The notes: generated from the letters alone by a model not told the origin. Shown: positions 12,703-23,752, counted from the first letter of the stretch. The stretch: 64,000 nt of DNA from Marsupella aquatica (GCA_973895155.1 OZ316892.1:22010001-22074000), one strand, 5' to 3'. Numbers and translations: made by a program.

Positions 12703-12910
12703 TTCTCAATCTCTTCTACATCTCCATTCTTAACTTTCTCTACATCAAAGTTCAGTGAGAAAGGAACCCCTACCATTGTTGTTGCTCACTATTCCAGCAA
12801 AACCCCGAATGTACGTGAATGTTTTGAATGTGGAGGTTTACAATGGGGCATCTCCCTTCCATTCCCCTCCTTCCCTTCCTTTGGTCCCCGTTCCCATCGC
12901 TTGAAGCCTC

Positions 12911-13115
12911 GGGAGTAAAGTTACATCATCAGTTCTCAGTCATTTCCATCAGTCGACTTGATATCAGTCGCCACATCATCTTAGAGAGGCCGCCAAGATG
13001 TAGCACCGATTTTTTATGAAGAAAAAAACAACTTGAATTTTTTTTACTATGGGTGTCCATACCGTACGGACACCACTTCTTGGCGGGCTCCGTAGAGATG
13101 TCCAGGTGTCCGTTG
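12911..13115. repeat. GAGTAAAGTTACA repeat, copy 1
   Basis: The segment starting GAGTAAAGTTACATCATC and running through GATATCAGTCGCCACATCATC and GAGAGGCCGCCAAGATG is closely repeated at 31530-31830. It is probably the end of an uncharacterised transposon. The shared sequence starts at the same base in both copies, which supports a real element boundary. Confidence 0.6.
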
Positions 13116-13202
13116 TCATGGAGATTCTTTGTTTAGTCAGATACTCATAAGTATAGCTTATTAGTATAGGATAGTAGTTTGAATTCTCGCATAATATGCA
13201 TG

Positions 13203-13483
13203 TGTGCATGCTATAGTATGGTCTACAACGTGCATGCTACAGTATACGGTCTATAGTATGCATGCTACAGTGCACAACCTACAATGTGCATATTTACTAC
13301 AGTGTACGATCTACAGTGCGCATGCTACAGTGTACAGTCTATAGAGTGCATGCTACAGTATACGGTCTATAGTGTGCATGCTATAGTGCATGACCTACAG
13401 TGTGGATGCTACAGTGTACGATCTATAATATGCATGCTATAGTGTACAATCTACAGTGTGCATGCTACAATATACTGCCTATA
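13203..13483. repeat. ~28-30 bp tandem array
   Basis: About nine imperfect copies of GTGCATGCTACAGTGTACRGTCTA-like units. Variation is mostly A/G and C/T, as in an ageing minisatellite. There is no coding potential. Confidence 0.85.
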
Positions 13484-15281
13484 GTTGCTCCACTCACGTA
13501 ACTACAGTACTAGCACACTTACTTGCTTTGAATGTGTGCCCGAATGTGGGACACATGGCTTCCATCCGTGTGCCATGCTTGATCCGTGTGCTCAAAGTGT
13601 GAGCACTATAAATAAAGAGGAGAGGGGCTCTCTCCCTTCACTCCCCATTTTTCATCAACTAAGTTGTGAAGTCTTAAGAATCCATTGGACTTGATGACCT
13701 CTTCTATGAATATAACCCTTATGAAGGAGACCCACTCATGCACGCTTGCTTAGAGCTTTGGCTCAGCCAAGGATATTTTGTATGAGTTGGACCTTCATAA
13801 AGTATTATTATTTGATAGGAGATGGTTATTAAGTCCTAAAGAGTTGGAAAGTGCTCAACAATTATACCTTGACATCATATGCTCCTTTTGGGTGAAACCC
13901 TAAGCTTATGAAGTAGACCAACGCATGCACGCTGGCTTGAAGCTTAACTCAGCCAGTGGTAATTTGCATGTGTTGGACCTTCAGATAGTATTTCATTCAA
14001 AAGAAGATAAACCTATTAAGATAAATACCTGCCTGTATAGACTTGGAGTTAACTCACTGCATAGTATTTGTTTGAATAAATAATCTTTTTCGTTGAATGA
14101 TTATATATCTTGTCATTAGAATGAATATTAGTTCGATGAAATATTTGATAGTACGATCTAATGCCCATACCAGTACCTATTCTTTCTCTCCCTAATCCTT
14201 TCCTAATTAGACTTGATGTACTCCAAAAAGAGATAATGCGTCAGCATATAACTTTTCACTTTGGAGAAGCATTTGCAACTGCAATGTTAAATTCAATAGA
14301 CCCACTTGTATATCCTTATGTAGTTTACGGGCAGGATTAGACTTGCACAATTTTCATCTTGTATTGAGATGGATCTCAATAAACCTCCCTCTGATGAACC
14401 TCCCATTTTTTTCTCGTTGAGAGATATTTGTTTTATAACTCGACCCAAGGTAGCTGCCAAGGAGGCAATAATCCATAGATATGAAGAAAAAGGTTATGAT
14501 GTTGTGCTTTCATCCACATAACCATTCCTTGTGGTGTTTGCTACCCAGTCTAGGATAATAATTATGATCTTAACTTAAGTTCTCTCTTGACACTAGCACT
14601 CATAGGCCCGGTGCTTCCTCAAGAACCATATTTCCCCCCAGACAACGGCGTCCTTAAAGATGCTCTCAACCAACATGATTGAATCAAATTATTGGCAGAT
14701 CTCCAATCAGTCAACATGCAAAGTGCTTGTACAGAATGCAAGGTAAGTAAGTCTCTTAGCTCTAAGTGTGATGGGGTATTGGGGTACGAGTGGGGTATTG
14801 GGGTACGAATGGCAATTTGGTCGAGTGATTGTTCCTACCTGCATGGTGTTCGTAATGTTGACATTGGACATTTGTTTGTGCTGTCAAATTATGTTGGAGG
14901 TCCAATATAGATTTCTCGCTGTGGCCACTTTTACTGTGGGTCTCGCGCGGTTCAAGGGCGGAAGGAAATCTTCACTTGCAAGTTCCTCAATTGTAGGAGA
15001 AAGGTGGGTGCTGCAAAACTCTACAGTGTTGAGCATAGACGACGATCGCAACAACAAGCCCATGAACCATCCAACGCACAATAGTCGACACAAGAGATAC
15101 GTGGTTCACCTCCTTGAGGCTACATCCACGGGAACACACAAGAGAGCTTTACTGAACTCTAAGCCCGTCGGCTATACCGAGTCTCCACAGTGTAAGCTCT
15201 CCCTATCTCTCAAGTGGCTCCATAACAATGAGCCTTGGTTCTTCCTCTCCAAGCACACATGCCTCTTATGATATAGTGTGC
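13484..15281. other. No supported gene; possible LTR-like fragment
   Basis: A TATA-like CTATAAATAA near 13600 is followed by two imperfect direct copies (about 13733-13800 and 13920-13990) containing CTCAGCCA and GTTGGACCTTCA. This could be an old LTR or promoter fragment. A short frame near 14370 (LNKPPSDEPPIFFSLRDI) is protein-like but isolated and ends at stops. I cannot name it. Confidence 0.35.
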
Positions 15282-15405
15282 AACTTAGTTGTACCTAACC
15301 ACATAGTTGTACCTAATCACGTAGTTGTACCTAATCACGTAGTTGTACCTAACCACGTAGTTGTACCAACCCACGTTGTTGTACCAACCACGTCATACCT
15401 AACCT
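15282..15405. repeat. 18-bp tandem array
   Basis: Six or so copies of CACGTAGTTGTACCTAAT-type units, the last ones degenerate. It lies just upstream of the SNF2-like fragment. Confidence 0.85.
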
Positions 15406-15740
15406 AGATGTAAGAGTAAATACCCAACATACAGGAACGTAGACTTGTCAAGCAACAAGGGTGACGGTAACATCCTAGATGGATTGAAGTTTATTCAAAC
15501 TATTCCAACGGCAGTTACCTCTTCTGCCAAATTTGATGCAGTCATGACATACTTGAAGGGTATTCCAGAAGATACTACAAAGCCACTCACCAAGGAACAA
15601 TGTCATCCAAGAGAGAACTCAAGGCTCTTCTGTTTTTGCAATGGACAAAATGTCTGGACTTGCTTGAGCCACACCTCACAAAGGCTGGCCTTCAGTTCAC
15701 AAGGATTGATGGGTCAATGGCCCCAAAAAAGAGAGACAAG

Positions 15741-16066
15741 CTCGGGGGTTTCACTTCCACAAAAATGGCATATCACATGCGACGAAGTATAGGGTCATTT
15801 TATTGGTTTGAAGTGAAGACTTAAGAATTTTAGGGTTTAGGGTTTAGGGTTTAGGGTTTCTGAGAAGAACAATAGGGTCTTTTAAATCCAATTTTGGGAC
15901 TTATAAGAACATTAGGGTCCTTATCACCAAAATTTTGGAAATATTCTAAGAATAATCCAACTTTATAGGGGTCAAAAAAATATAAAAATTTCTTACATTT
16001 TAGGGGGTCTGTGGCCTAAAAACGTCGCAGGTGATGAGGAGGCATCCATGTAGTGAGACCCCCGAG
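15741..16066. mobile_element. 326-bp inverted-repeat element (family A, copy 1)
   Basis: Starts CTCGGGGGTTTCACTTCC and ends AGTGAGACCCCCGAG. The ends are inverted repeats with a second block, ATCACATGCGACG versus CGTCGCAGGTGAT, giving about 45-bp imperfect TIRs. It is flanked by an exact 8-bp duplication GAGACAAG (15733-15740 and 16067-16074). The body matches copy 2 at 36940-37235. No coding capacity. The 8-bp duplication fits hAT, P or Merlin-type superfamilies, but the terminal sequence does not settle which. It interrupts the RDK codons of the SNF2-like frame. Confidence 0.9.
15829..15859. repeat. Plant-type telomeric repeat (TTTAGGG)4
   Basis: Four perfect TTTAGGG units plus TTT sit inside the family A element. 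The other copy has a short GAATTTTTGTAGAAG sequence at this position. This is an interstitial telomeric tract inside a transposon, not a chromosome end. Confidence 0.95.
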
Positions 16067-16636
16067 GAGACAAGGTGCTTCACATGTTCAACAGGACCCT
16101 TGAGGTGAGTCAAATTTGTCCATTTTCAGATAGCTAATTCATGTACATACTTTCACATTATAATTGTAATGACCAATGTTTTCTATGGGCTGTGTAGGTG
16201 AGCATCATTCTGCTTTCCTTGATGACAACATCTACAGGTCTCAACATAACTTGCGCAAATCATGTAGTTCTAGTAGACAGGTGGTGGAATCCTTGTGTGG
16301 AAGACCAGGCTATGGACCGGGCACACCGTAATTGGGCAGACAAAACCAGTCACTATGGTACGGTTTATTGCTAAGGATTCCATTGAGGTGAAGATATTGA
16401 AGCTACAGGTAATTCCTTGTAACTATTAGATTGAGTGTGCATTGTTTGTATATGGCTTTTATAATTCACCTGCTAGTTTTTGACCACATTTCATGTGGAT
16501 TGTGTTGATTGTGTAGAACAAGAAGCGGAGGATGATTGGTCAGATTATGTATGGTGGTGTGAAAAAACAGGATGTAGCACGAGAAGACATTGCCTACTTA
16601 TTTGCAAGTGACAGTTCTCAGTTGGATTCTGATTAG

Positions 16637-17097
16637 GTGTATATAGCTAGGGGTTCACTTGGCAACTTAGGAGCAAGCTGTATATATAGCATGAGAAGTA
16701 TGTACGTAGAGTTACATTGTACTACACACTGTGATTTTATATATAAAGGACTGCACAGTCCATTTACCTGAGCTTACTTTTGTTTTGTACATTGCTGCAT
16801 TTGGTTTCCCTCTCTTGGGATTTCATCATTTTCTTCTATAAACTAGTCAGGGGAAACAAACTTGTGGAATTCCACCGAGCAGTTAGGCTTCTTCACACAT
16901 TACCCTAAGGTACATAGGGAATTTAGGGGCATACCGACACCTCCATGCCAAGGGAATTTGGTCATTTACTTAACAGGGGAAAATACCTTATACAATTCAG
17001 TAAACACGCACGGACCGTACACTCTGAGGTTAATTAACCTAGATAACCTTTGTAATCTATCTCCTAACATTGCATATCCTCCTTGTGATGCATCAAA
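16637..17097. other. 3' flank of SNF2 fragment, no gene
   Basis: AT-rich sequence with ATATATAAAGG (about 16738) and no supported open frame. I see nothing else here. Confidence 0.5.
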
Positions 17098-17268
17098 GAA
17101 AATAGGGTAGCAGTTGTCTACATTTTCAGAATATTGGCTGATTGGGGGCATACAGGACACATACTCAATTGTATTGGCCTGGATATAGCCACAACGTCCG
17201 GGAAACCATCAAAGGAGGCAGATGGATACACATATATGCATTAATGTAATGAATAGTACTTCGGACCA
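17098..17268. repeat. Duplicated segment, copy 1 left part
   Basis: Starts AGGGTAGCAGTTGTCTACAT and is about 90% identical to 20998-21171. Copy 1 resumes at 19363 (ATATTATTCCCCACAGGACG, matching 21177-21250), so the 2.1 kb in between was inserted. No coding function recognised. Confidence 0.85.
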
Positions 17269-19362
17269 TCCTAAACTATAATACAAGGTTGCGCCTTTTT
17301 ATGAAGTGGTCGTCGTTCAAATTTGCAGTGTCCAAAAAACATTAATCATGTCAAAGAGAAGGAATAAAGGTTATATTAAATTTAGTGTGCACCAAAAAAA
17401 TAATAAATACATTCCAAACAAGCGGGGAATCAAATGGGCGACACAAAAGTAGGGAGCCAATGCTCGAACCAATGGGGCACACAAAACAAGAGAGTGAATG
17501 TACATGCATGAGTATCAAGGAGATATACACATGAAATACAAAAGTACATAATATATATGATACTATATATTATTGCAAGTATTACAATATTGCAAAATAT
17601 AATAATGACAGTAATTTAATTAAAATAATTTAATTAAAAAATAAATTAGACTACAAAGACAATATCAAAATCTATAATAAAATGTTACTTTTTTATTATA
17701 GTAGTCATTCAAATTTGCAATATCCCAAAAATGAAAAACATGAAAGAATGATTTCTTTTGTGAATGAAAATGGAGAGCAATGTTTCCGAGCAAAAAATGA
17801 ATTTAATAGTACAAAGAAAATAAGGAGGGTCTCTAGCAATGCAAGAGTATCAAGGAGACCTCCCTTTACCATGTACCACTATAATTTTGATTCGGTCCTT
17901 TTACAAACTAAAAAAAGTGACAATCAATCTTGAATGTTCATCAAAACATAATTTTTTTCACACATTAAGATCTATCCATACACCCCTTCTAAAAATAAGT
18001 TCCTTCCCAAGCTACCCTTTAACCTTCCCATACCTGCCACAATTGAAAAAATTAATCAAATTTTAATTAAATTTATTCATATATAAATAATTCTATTTTT
18101 TTGAAATAATTTCAAATATAAATAAAATATAGATAAAATATTTTCTCACCTCTAGATCTTTTCTCATCTTGACATATTTTCCTCACCTTGAGATCTTTTC
18201 TTACCTCAACATATATATTATATTTGTCTCATTTTGCCATATTTTTCTCACCTGGTCATCTTTATCTCACCACAACATCTTTCTTCACCCACAACATTTT
18301 TTCCTCATATTGACATCTTTTTCTCATCTCACCATCTTTTCTCTCCTTGACTTATTTTTCTCACCTCTGAATGTTTTTCTCTAATATCGCATCTTTTTCT
18401 CACCTTGCTATATTTTCTTTCCTTGACATATTTTTCTCACCTCCGAATGTTTTTCTCTAATATGACATCTTTTTCTCACCTTGCTATATTTTTTTTCCTT
18501 GACATATTTTTCTCAGCTCGAAATGTTTTTCTCTTATTGACATCTTTTCTCACCTTGATATATTTTCTCACCTCAACATGCATCTTTTGTGCAATGCACA
18601 TGTATCAGGCCCGATATGTATTTAACAACATCTTTACTTCACAACATCTTTTAGTAATGACATACTTTAATTCTATGGACCATTTTATACTTAACGACAT
18701 CTTTGGCATAATGACATCGTTGGCGACATGACATCCACTTACTTGACACAATTTTTTACTTGATGATCTTTTGGGCAACATGCCATCTTTGGCAAAATGA
18801 CTTCTTTTTCTTAACAACATCTTTTTACTTCATGACATTTTTCACATAAGAACATCATTTTTGGGAAACACAACATATACTTCTCTTAAGGGCATTTTGG
18901 GCGCCACAACACTTTCCTCTTAGCGACATCTTGGGGGACACTACATCTTGGGCGCCACAACATCTGTTTTCTTAACAATATCTTGGGCGCCATGATCTCC
19001 TTATTTTAATGATATTTTGGGTGGCACAACATTTTTTTTCTTAACGACATCTTTTGTGCAATGCATGGGTAATTTCCCTCAATGATGTCTTGGCCGACAC
19101 AACATCTTTTCTCTCAATGATGTCTTTGCCGACACAGCATCATTTTTTCAACGACATCTTGGCTGACATGACAACTTTTTTTCAACGACCTCTTGGCCAA
19201 CATGACATCTTTTTTCTCAACAACTTTTTTTCTCTCAACCACCTCTTGGCCGACACGGCATTTTTTCTCTCCACGACCTCTTGGCTGACACGACATCTTT
19301 TTTTTCTCAACGATATTTTGGCCGACACGACTTCTTTTGTGCAACGCACGGGTATTGAGCTC
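17269..19362 (+). mobile_element. Helitron-like non-autonomous insertion, ~2.1 kb
   Basis: The insertion is defined by the uninterrupted second copy of the flank at 21171/21172 (CGGACC-A|T-AAATT). Left end is TCCTAAACTATAATACAAGG, close to plant Helitron 5' ends (TC..TATAAT..). The right end carries GTGCAACGCACGGGTATTGAGCTC, where GTGC/GCAC could form a small hairpin. Insertion between A and T with no TIRs fits Helitrons, but the expected 3' CTRR is not clear and CAT could instead be read as a 3-bp duplication. The interior, 18140-19350, is filled with degenerate repeats (CTTGACATATTTTTCTCACC; CGACATCTTGGCCGACAC). The right-end sequence recurs internally near 18585 and 19045. Confidence 0.55.
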
Positions 19363-20039
19363 ATAAATCCATATTATTCCCCACAGGACGCCGGCTGATC
19401 GAGAGGGAGGCCCCTCCTTTGTTCAATATGTCACTCACCTGATAACTCTAATCAAGTAGACATCTGTCAGGGTCAGATATAATATCTGATTATACTTAGC
19501 CGTTTCTTTAGAGCCAAGTTGATCCAATAATTATAATCACGTAGACGTGTCCCCCGTCAGATATAATATCTAATTAGACTAAGTGTGTGTCCTGTTAGCC
19601 GTTTATTTAGAGCCGCACTGCACCGACCTAGCCGAGCCGCCCCACAATAGAGTTGCTAGGGTGATAGACTAGATTCACTAGGTTAAAATTGATGTGATTT
19701 AGTATATCTACTAAAGTGGTAATTAATATGTTGCATACATAGATCTATATATGGGGGATAGTAGTAGTTAGAAAAATGGTAATAGAATAGTATTTCATGT
19801 GTACTATTACAAGTTTGTATTTTACTTGGGTCTAGGTATAAAGCCTTGGGCTCATTCCTCAGTAAAACAAGCCTTTACATTGTTGTAAATATTCGAGCAT
19901 ACTGGAGTAACATGGACAACCGTTTGGACCCTAACAGGGACACCAAATACAGTTAGCAGCCCCAAACGCGAGCCCAAAGAGCCTAGGTGCTAGCCAGTCA
20001 TCCTCACCTCACCGTCAGATTAGGAAGTTAATCTGATAG
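19363..20039. other. Copy 1 right part, then no gene
   Basis: Bases 19363-19438 match 21177-21250. Further right, an imperfect direct duplication (GTCAGATATAATATCT with AGCCGTTT.TTTAGAGCC, about 19470-19520 and 19555-19615) is visible. There is no supported coding sequence. Confidence 0.55.
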
Positions 20040-20690
20040 TACGTACCACCCATTCTATCTTGGCGTGGGGATTCACCTCATGTCCCTGTCTTGACTTGTC
20101 AATGCTAATTAGACACCAATCACAAGCGGATCCAACCAGCTTGCTATTGCACAGCTACGCCCTCACCTCTAGCTTCACCCTATTCAGTTCTAAAGTTTGT
20201 AGCAATTCACTAAAATCTTCTCTACCTGGACTCGCCAGGCTGCGCACAGTGCTAACTAAACACCAGTGAAAAGCTGCTCCAATCATCCTGCGCGCTATTG
20301 CGCAGCCACACCCTCACCTCTCCATCCTTTTCGAAGTTTAGTAGGATCAGCCACGTGCCTTACCTTGGGGTTAGTCGAGGTTCAACACTGTCTCCGGCCC
20401 TGCCTCGACCTGCCAGAGAGTGCTAATTAAGCACCAATAAAAAGCTGCTCCAACTATTATACAACCACAGCTGGACCTCTTTACCCCCTTAGACATTTTG
20501 GTAGAATTTCGAATTAACCAACCACGGCACCTTTCGGTGGGGATTCACCACATGTCCCAGCCTTTACTTGCAAGACAGTACTAAACACCAATAGAAAGCT
20601 AGTCCAGCGTACGGAATGCTTAGCAAGCAAGCTTTCTGAGTAGGGTGACTAGTAGGCTGATTAGGAGGATTAGCTAATAGCTAGCGTTGA
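20040..20690. repeat. Four diverged ~185-bp repeat units
   Basis: Each unit carries a version of GGGGATTCACC.CATGTCC, then CTAATTAGACACCAATCA, then AAGCTGCTCCAACC and CACCCTCACCTC. Units are about 65-75% alike. The array ends with a fragment at 20625-20690 (GCTTTCTGAGTAGGGTGACTAG) that also occurs in both arms of the inverted duplication near 22.8 and 23.5 kb. Function unknown. Confidence 0.6.
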
Positions 20691-20994
20691 TGTCTAGTAA
20701 GTAGCAAGGTGTTTTTCACAACCCATTGAGGATGCGAATACAAATACATTGTATATATATATGGCATGCGTAACCGGAATTGGTCATCTCCTAAGACTTG
20801 CTCCACTGGTTGCAAGATCCGAACCAGTTTGCGAAAGTTAAATTTTATCCAACGAAATTGCTTCTCTACCCATGACGTATTTTCCAGGTGCGTTCATTGG
20901 TTAAAGCACATGCATGTTGTGCATATCAGAATTACAATGAAGAGGCGTGAATCGGAAACTCCTTTATTCATCAGAGAAAATTAATAGTAAATTA

Positions 20995-21250
20995 GAGTCT
21001 AGGGTAGCAGTTGTCTGCATTTTCAGAATATTGGCTGATTGGGGGCATACAGGCTGACACGTACTCAATTGTATAGGCCGGGATATAGGCACAACTTCTG
21101 GGAAACAATCAAAGGCTGAGGCAGATGGATACACATATATGCATTAATGTAATGAATAGTATTTCGGACCATAAATTCAGTGTTATTCCCCACAGGACGC
21201 CGGCTGATCGAGAGCGAGGCCCCTCCTTTGTTCAATATGTCACTCACCGA
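20995..21250. repeat. Duplicated segment, copy 2 (uninterrupted)
   Basis: The intact counterpart of 17098-17268 plus 19363-19438. It serves as the empty site that defines the Helitron-like insertion. Confidence 0.85.
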
Positions 21251-21675
21251 CACTCTTGACCGCACTGTCACTCGGCCTATCACTCCTCGTTTTCTCATTA
21301 TGAATCGTCACTTTTTGAGTTTAAATAGAGCACTCCTGAAGTCGGAAGCAAACTCCAACAGAAAGCCTAGGAATGGACGAGACTAAATCCAAAATACAAG
21401 CGGTCTTGATGTGATCGAGATGAACAGATTTTTTATGGAAAGAAGTCGTTACACAAATAATATCAATGCACAAATGTAGGCCATTATTCGACATTGTCCT
21501 CTAACACAGCAAGTGAGGCCCTCTACATCAATTTTGAATTTTTGTGTCATAGCCAGACACTTCTCTTCCAGCCTCGCTACATAGAGGAGCCTACTCACAC
21601 TAGCTCGAGCTCATTGGTGACAATTCTATCACATAGCTCAATTTACTTTCTGGATGTTTCACAACATACGGTAAC

Positions 21676-21834
21676 GTCCTAACACAATACGACTTATTAT
21701 TTGCTTCACGGCACAAAGAATTAAGAGGCAGTCGTAACACAATACGACTTATTATTTGCTTCACGGCACAAAGAATTAAGAAGCAGTCGTAACACAATAC
21801 GACTTATTATTTGCTTCACAACAAAATTAAGAAG
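21676..21834. repeat. ~58-bp tandem repeat, 2.7 copies
   Basis: Unit GTAACACAATACGACTTATT then ATTTGCTTCACGGCAC, repeated with almost no divergence, so recently expanded. No gene in it. Confidence 0.9.
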
Positions 21835-21994
21835 CACCTAACCTTGCCTTTGGGGCAAACTCAGCTGACCGAACCGTACATAGGAGCCTCTGGAATAGCC
21901 ACCTACTTTCGTGAATCACCTCAAGTCGCACCAATGCACATCCAATCTCGAGTCCTTGAGGACGTCGATGCCGGTCAAATCTATACCTTCCTAG

Positions 21995-22865
21995 ATGAAA
22001 GAGATCCAGCAGAGCCACACGCCTATCCAAGGGTCCCCCACATTCGTCCGCTCCATTGAAAGTCGATCTGCTTCCATTATTGCCAGGGACGAGGCATGGG
22101 TTCCGACACTCTTGGTCCGCTTGTTCAATTCTGGCACTGACACTGCGAACCTGGGGCCATGGGAGTGGGGGCAGCAGGAGGCAAGGGAGTAGGGGCGGGA
22201 GGAGGCAAGGGCGGCAGAGGTGAGGGCAGAGGCGGAGGCAAGGGCATAGGCAAGGGCGAAGGCGAGAGCGGCGAGGGAGGGGGGGGAGAAGGCATGGGTT
22301 CAGGCACTCTTGGTCCCCTTGGCCGGGTAGTAGGGTCCTTGCACGGACACGGTAATAATCCTGCAAGAGAAGGAGTAAAGTTGTGGACTCCTGGAACAAA
22401 GTTGTGTAATCCTGCACGAGCACGAGAAGGAACAACGTGGGTCCGAACCAGCCTCGGGCTCCTCGCAGCACCAGGAGGAACCAAGTCGTTGGGCCCATTC
22501 GGAACCAGCCGCAGGCTGCTGGAATCGTGAGGAAGAATGTCTACACAATTCACCACACTGCAGAGCAACAAAATGCTCAAAGAAGCCGACAATCTGCCGC
22601 AGAAAACCATCGTGGCAAACAACGAAGTGTGAACCAACGGAAGCGAAAAAACACCGAGAAGCGCGACGAGACGGCCTTGTGAAGAAGTAGGAAAGAAGCA
22701 GCGCCCCTGGAATTGGAAAGTTAGAATGGAAAGGTAGAAGAGTGTGAATAGCTTATAAAGAGATCGAAGACAGGCACAGACCGGAAAGCCTACCAAGCAC
22801 GCTTTCTGATTAGGGTCACTAGTAGGCTGATCGATCAGTAGGATGAGGACACACCATTTACACAA
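21995..22865. repeat. Inverted duplication, left arm
   Basis: The reverse complement is found at 23455-24777. Homology starts at ATGAAAGAGATCCAGCAGAG and includes the 3' flank, the complete coding region and upstream promoter DNA of the gene at 22125-22610. A 590-bp unrelated spacer separates the arms. Confidence 0.85.
22125..22610 (-). CDS. Secreted proline-rich protein, intact copy
   Basis: A 161-residue frame from ATG at 22610 to TGA at 22125. Residues 1 to about 23 form a clear signal peptide (charged start, then LSASLSILLLCSVV). Next come one LPHDSSSLRLVPNGPN-type unit, a basic middle (RARAGLHNFVPG), a LLPCPCK motif, and from about residue 105 a proline-rich tail (PSPPPPSPLSPSPLPM...) ending SQCQCQN. 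This suggests an apoplastic or cell-wall protein. It is not a classic extensin, because SPPPP is rare and the prolines alternate with S, L, A and T. A TATA-like TTTATAAGC lies about 145 bp upstream on this strand (22752-22760). The frame is open further upstream, but the signal peptide favours this ATG. The long + frames over this region are antisense shadows. The family itself is not recognised. Confidence 0.65.
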   Translation of the reverse strand: MVFCGRLSASLSILLLCSVVNCVDILPHDSSSLRLVPNGPNDLVPPGAARSPRLVRTHVVPSRARAGLHNFVPGVHNFTPSLAGLLPCPCKDPTTRPRGPRVPEPMPSPPPPSPLSPSPLPMPLPPPLPSPLPPLPPPAPTPLPPAAPTPMAPGSQCQCQN

Positions 22866-23454
22866 ATCCTTTTTTGATAAAGCAAGTTTTTAATTCTCTA
22901 TGTATATGAATTTAGACCCGGCCCTGCCTATTATGAGGGTTGGGAAACCCTGGGTATAAAGAGATCTCCATTAATTTATGTTTATGGTATAGGGAAAAAT
23001 ACATAACTACAAAAATGATTTCTCAAACCTTGCTGTCGTGTATTTTTATATTAAAAACATACACCGGGCCAGGTCTAAAGCCCAAGGCTAGGCCAGAAAG
23101 GTACACCTCCTAACCTGTGTATTGCTGACTTCGCCGCTGGCTGCAAGTCTGTCTGGATGAATTATCAGTACTCGTGCTACCTGCCCAACCCTTGCCCTTC
23201 CCTCCCTGCTGCTGTGGCGCCACGCCCTCCTCCTCCCCTTGCCACCCCAGCTGTGAACCTTTCACTACAACAAACATATGTACCCAAGAATGGCTACATC
23301 AGCAGCCAGTGATGGACTTTTCTGAAATCACTACTGCCTAGCAACGTTTCCTTACAACATACACTTGTACGCTGGCCCATATTGCGATCAGGCATCCCAA
23401 CGTACCAATGATGTGACCCACCCAATCAAGAACAAACGGGAGGGCTAAACAGAA
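22866..23454. other. Spacer between inverted arms
   Basis: Unrelated to the arms; no supported ORF. It lies between the two divergent promoters and could hold shared regulatory DNA. It contains inverted short pieces (CCGGCCCTGCCT and GGGCCAGGTCT). Confidence 0.5.
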
Positions 23455-23752
23455 ATGCTGTGTCCTCGTCCTTCTGATCAGCTTACTAGTGACCCTAATT
23501 AATCAGAAGCCGTGCTTAGTAAGCTTTCAGGTCCGTGCTTGTCGTCCTCTAGGGCTAGGGCATACCTGTTCTCTTAATAAGCTCTTCATGCCCTTCCTCC
23601 TTCCATTCTAACTTTCCAATTTCAAGATGGTGCTTCTTTCTTAATTCTTCACAAGGCCATCTCGTCGAGCTTCTCGGTGTTTCTTCGCTTCCGTTGGTTC
23701 ACACTTCGTTGTTTGCCACGATGGTTTTCTGCAGCAGATTGTTGGCTTCTTT

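Larger units (their letters stand above)
10101..12750 (-). mobile_element. Decayed CACTA-like element, limits uncertain
   Basis: Inferred from the TNPA-like gene within it and from clusters of an ACGTC/GACGT motif at 10140-10460 and 11340-11590. These behave like the subterminal motifs of CACTA elements. A weak left-terminus candidate, CACCATTGTACG, starts at 10101 and partly resembles the inner CACTA terminus CACTAGTACA at 43330. No matching right terminus was found. The right side runs into another repeat at 12911. Confidence 0.35.
15430..16636 (+). pseudogene. SNF2/SWI2 helicase C-terminal half, disrupted
   Basis: The 3' part of a Rad5/Rad16-type SNF2 ATPase gene with its introns. Readable pieces: [15 protein letters not shown] (about 15520); [20 protein letters not shown] and [14 protein letters not shown] (about 15610-15740), then a 326-bp inserted element; VLHMFNRTLE (16075-16103); intron 16104-16197; [16 protein letters not shown] and [18 protein letters not shown] (helicase motifs V-VI, 16198-16408); intron from 16409; last exon 16517-16636 ending REDIAYLFASDSS and a stop. 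Known role of the family: ATP-dependent chromatin remodelling or repair. Damage visible: the inserted element, an extra A in the codons after DRAHR (HR-IGQTKPV needs one base fewer), and a frame change near 15598. The N-terminal helicase half is missing upstream. Confidence 0.85.

Noticed and set aside
15829-15859. Telomeric repeats as evidence for a chromosome end or subtelomere
   Set aside because: Only four units, inside a transposon with defined ends and surrounded by ordinary sequence.
18169-19398. Several open frames rich in Phe/Leu/Ser or Lys/Arg
   Set aside because: By-products of T-rich degenerate repeats inside the Helitron-like insertion; no domain or splice signals.
22159-22530. 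Glycine-rich plus-strand frame of 123 codons in the left arm
   Set aside because: Antisense of the proline codons of the secreted protein; the minus frame has a signal peptide and is conserved in the other arm.
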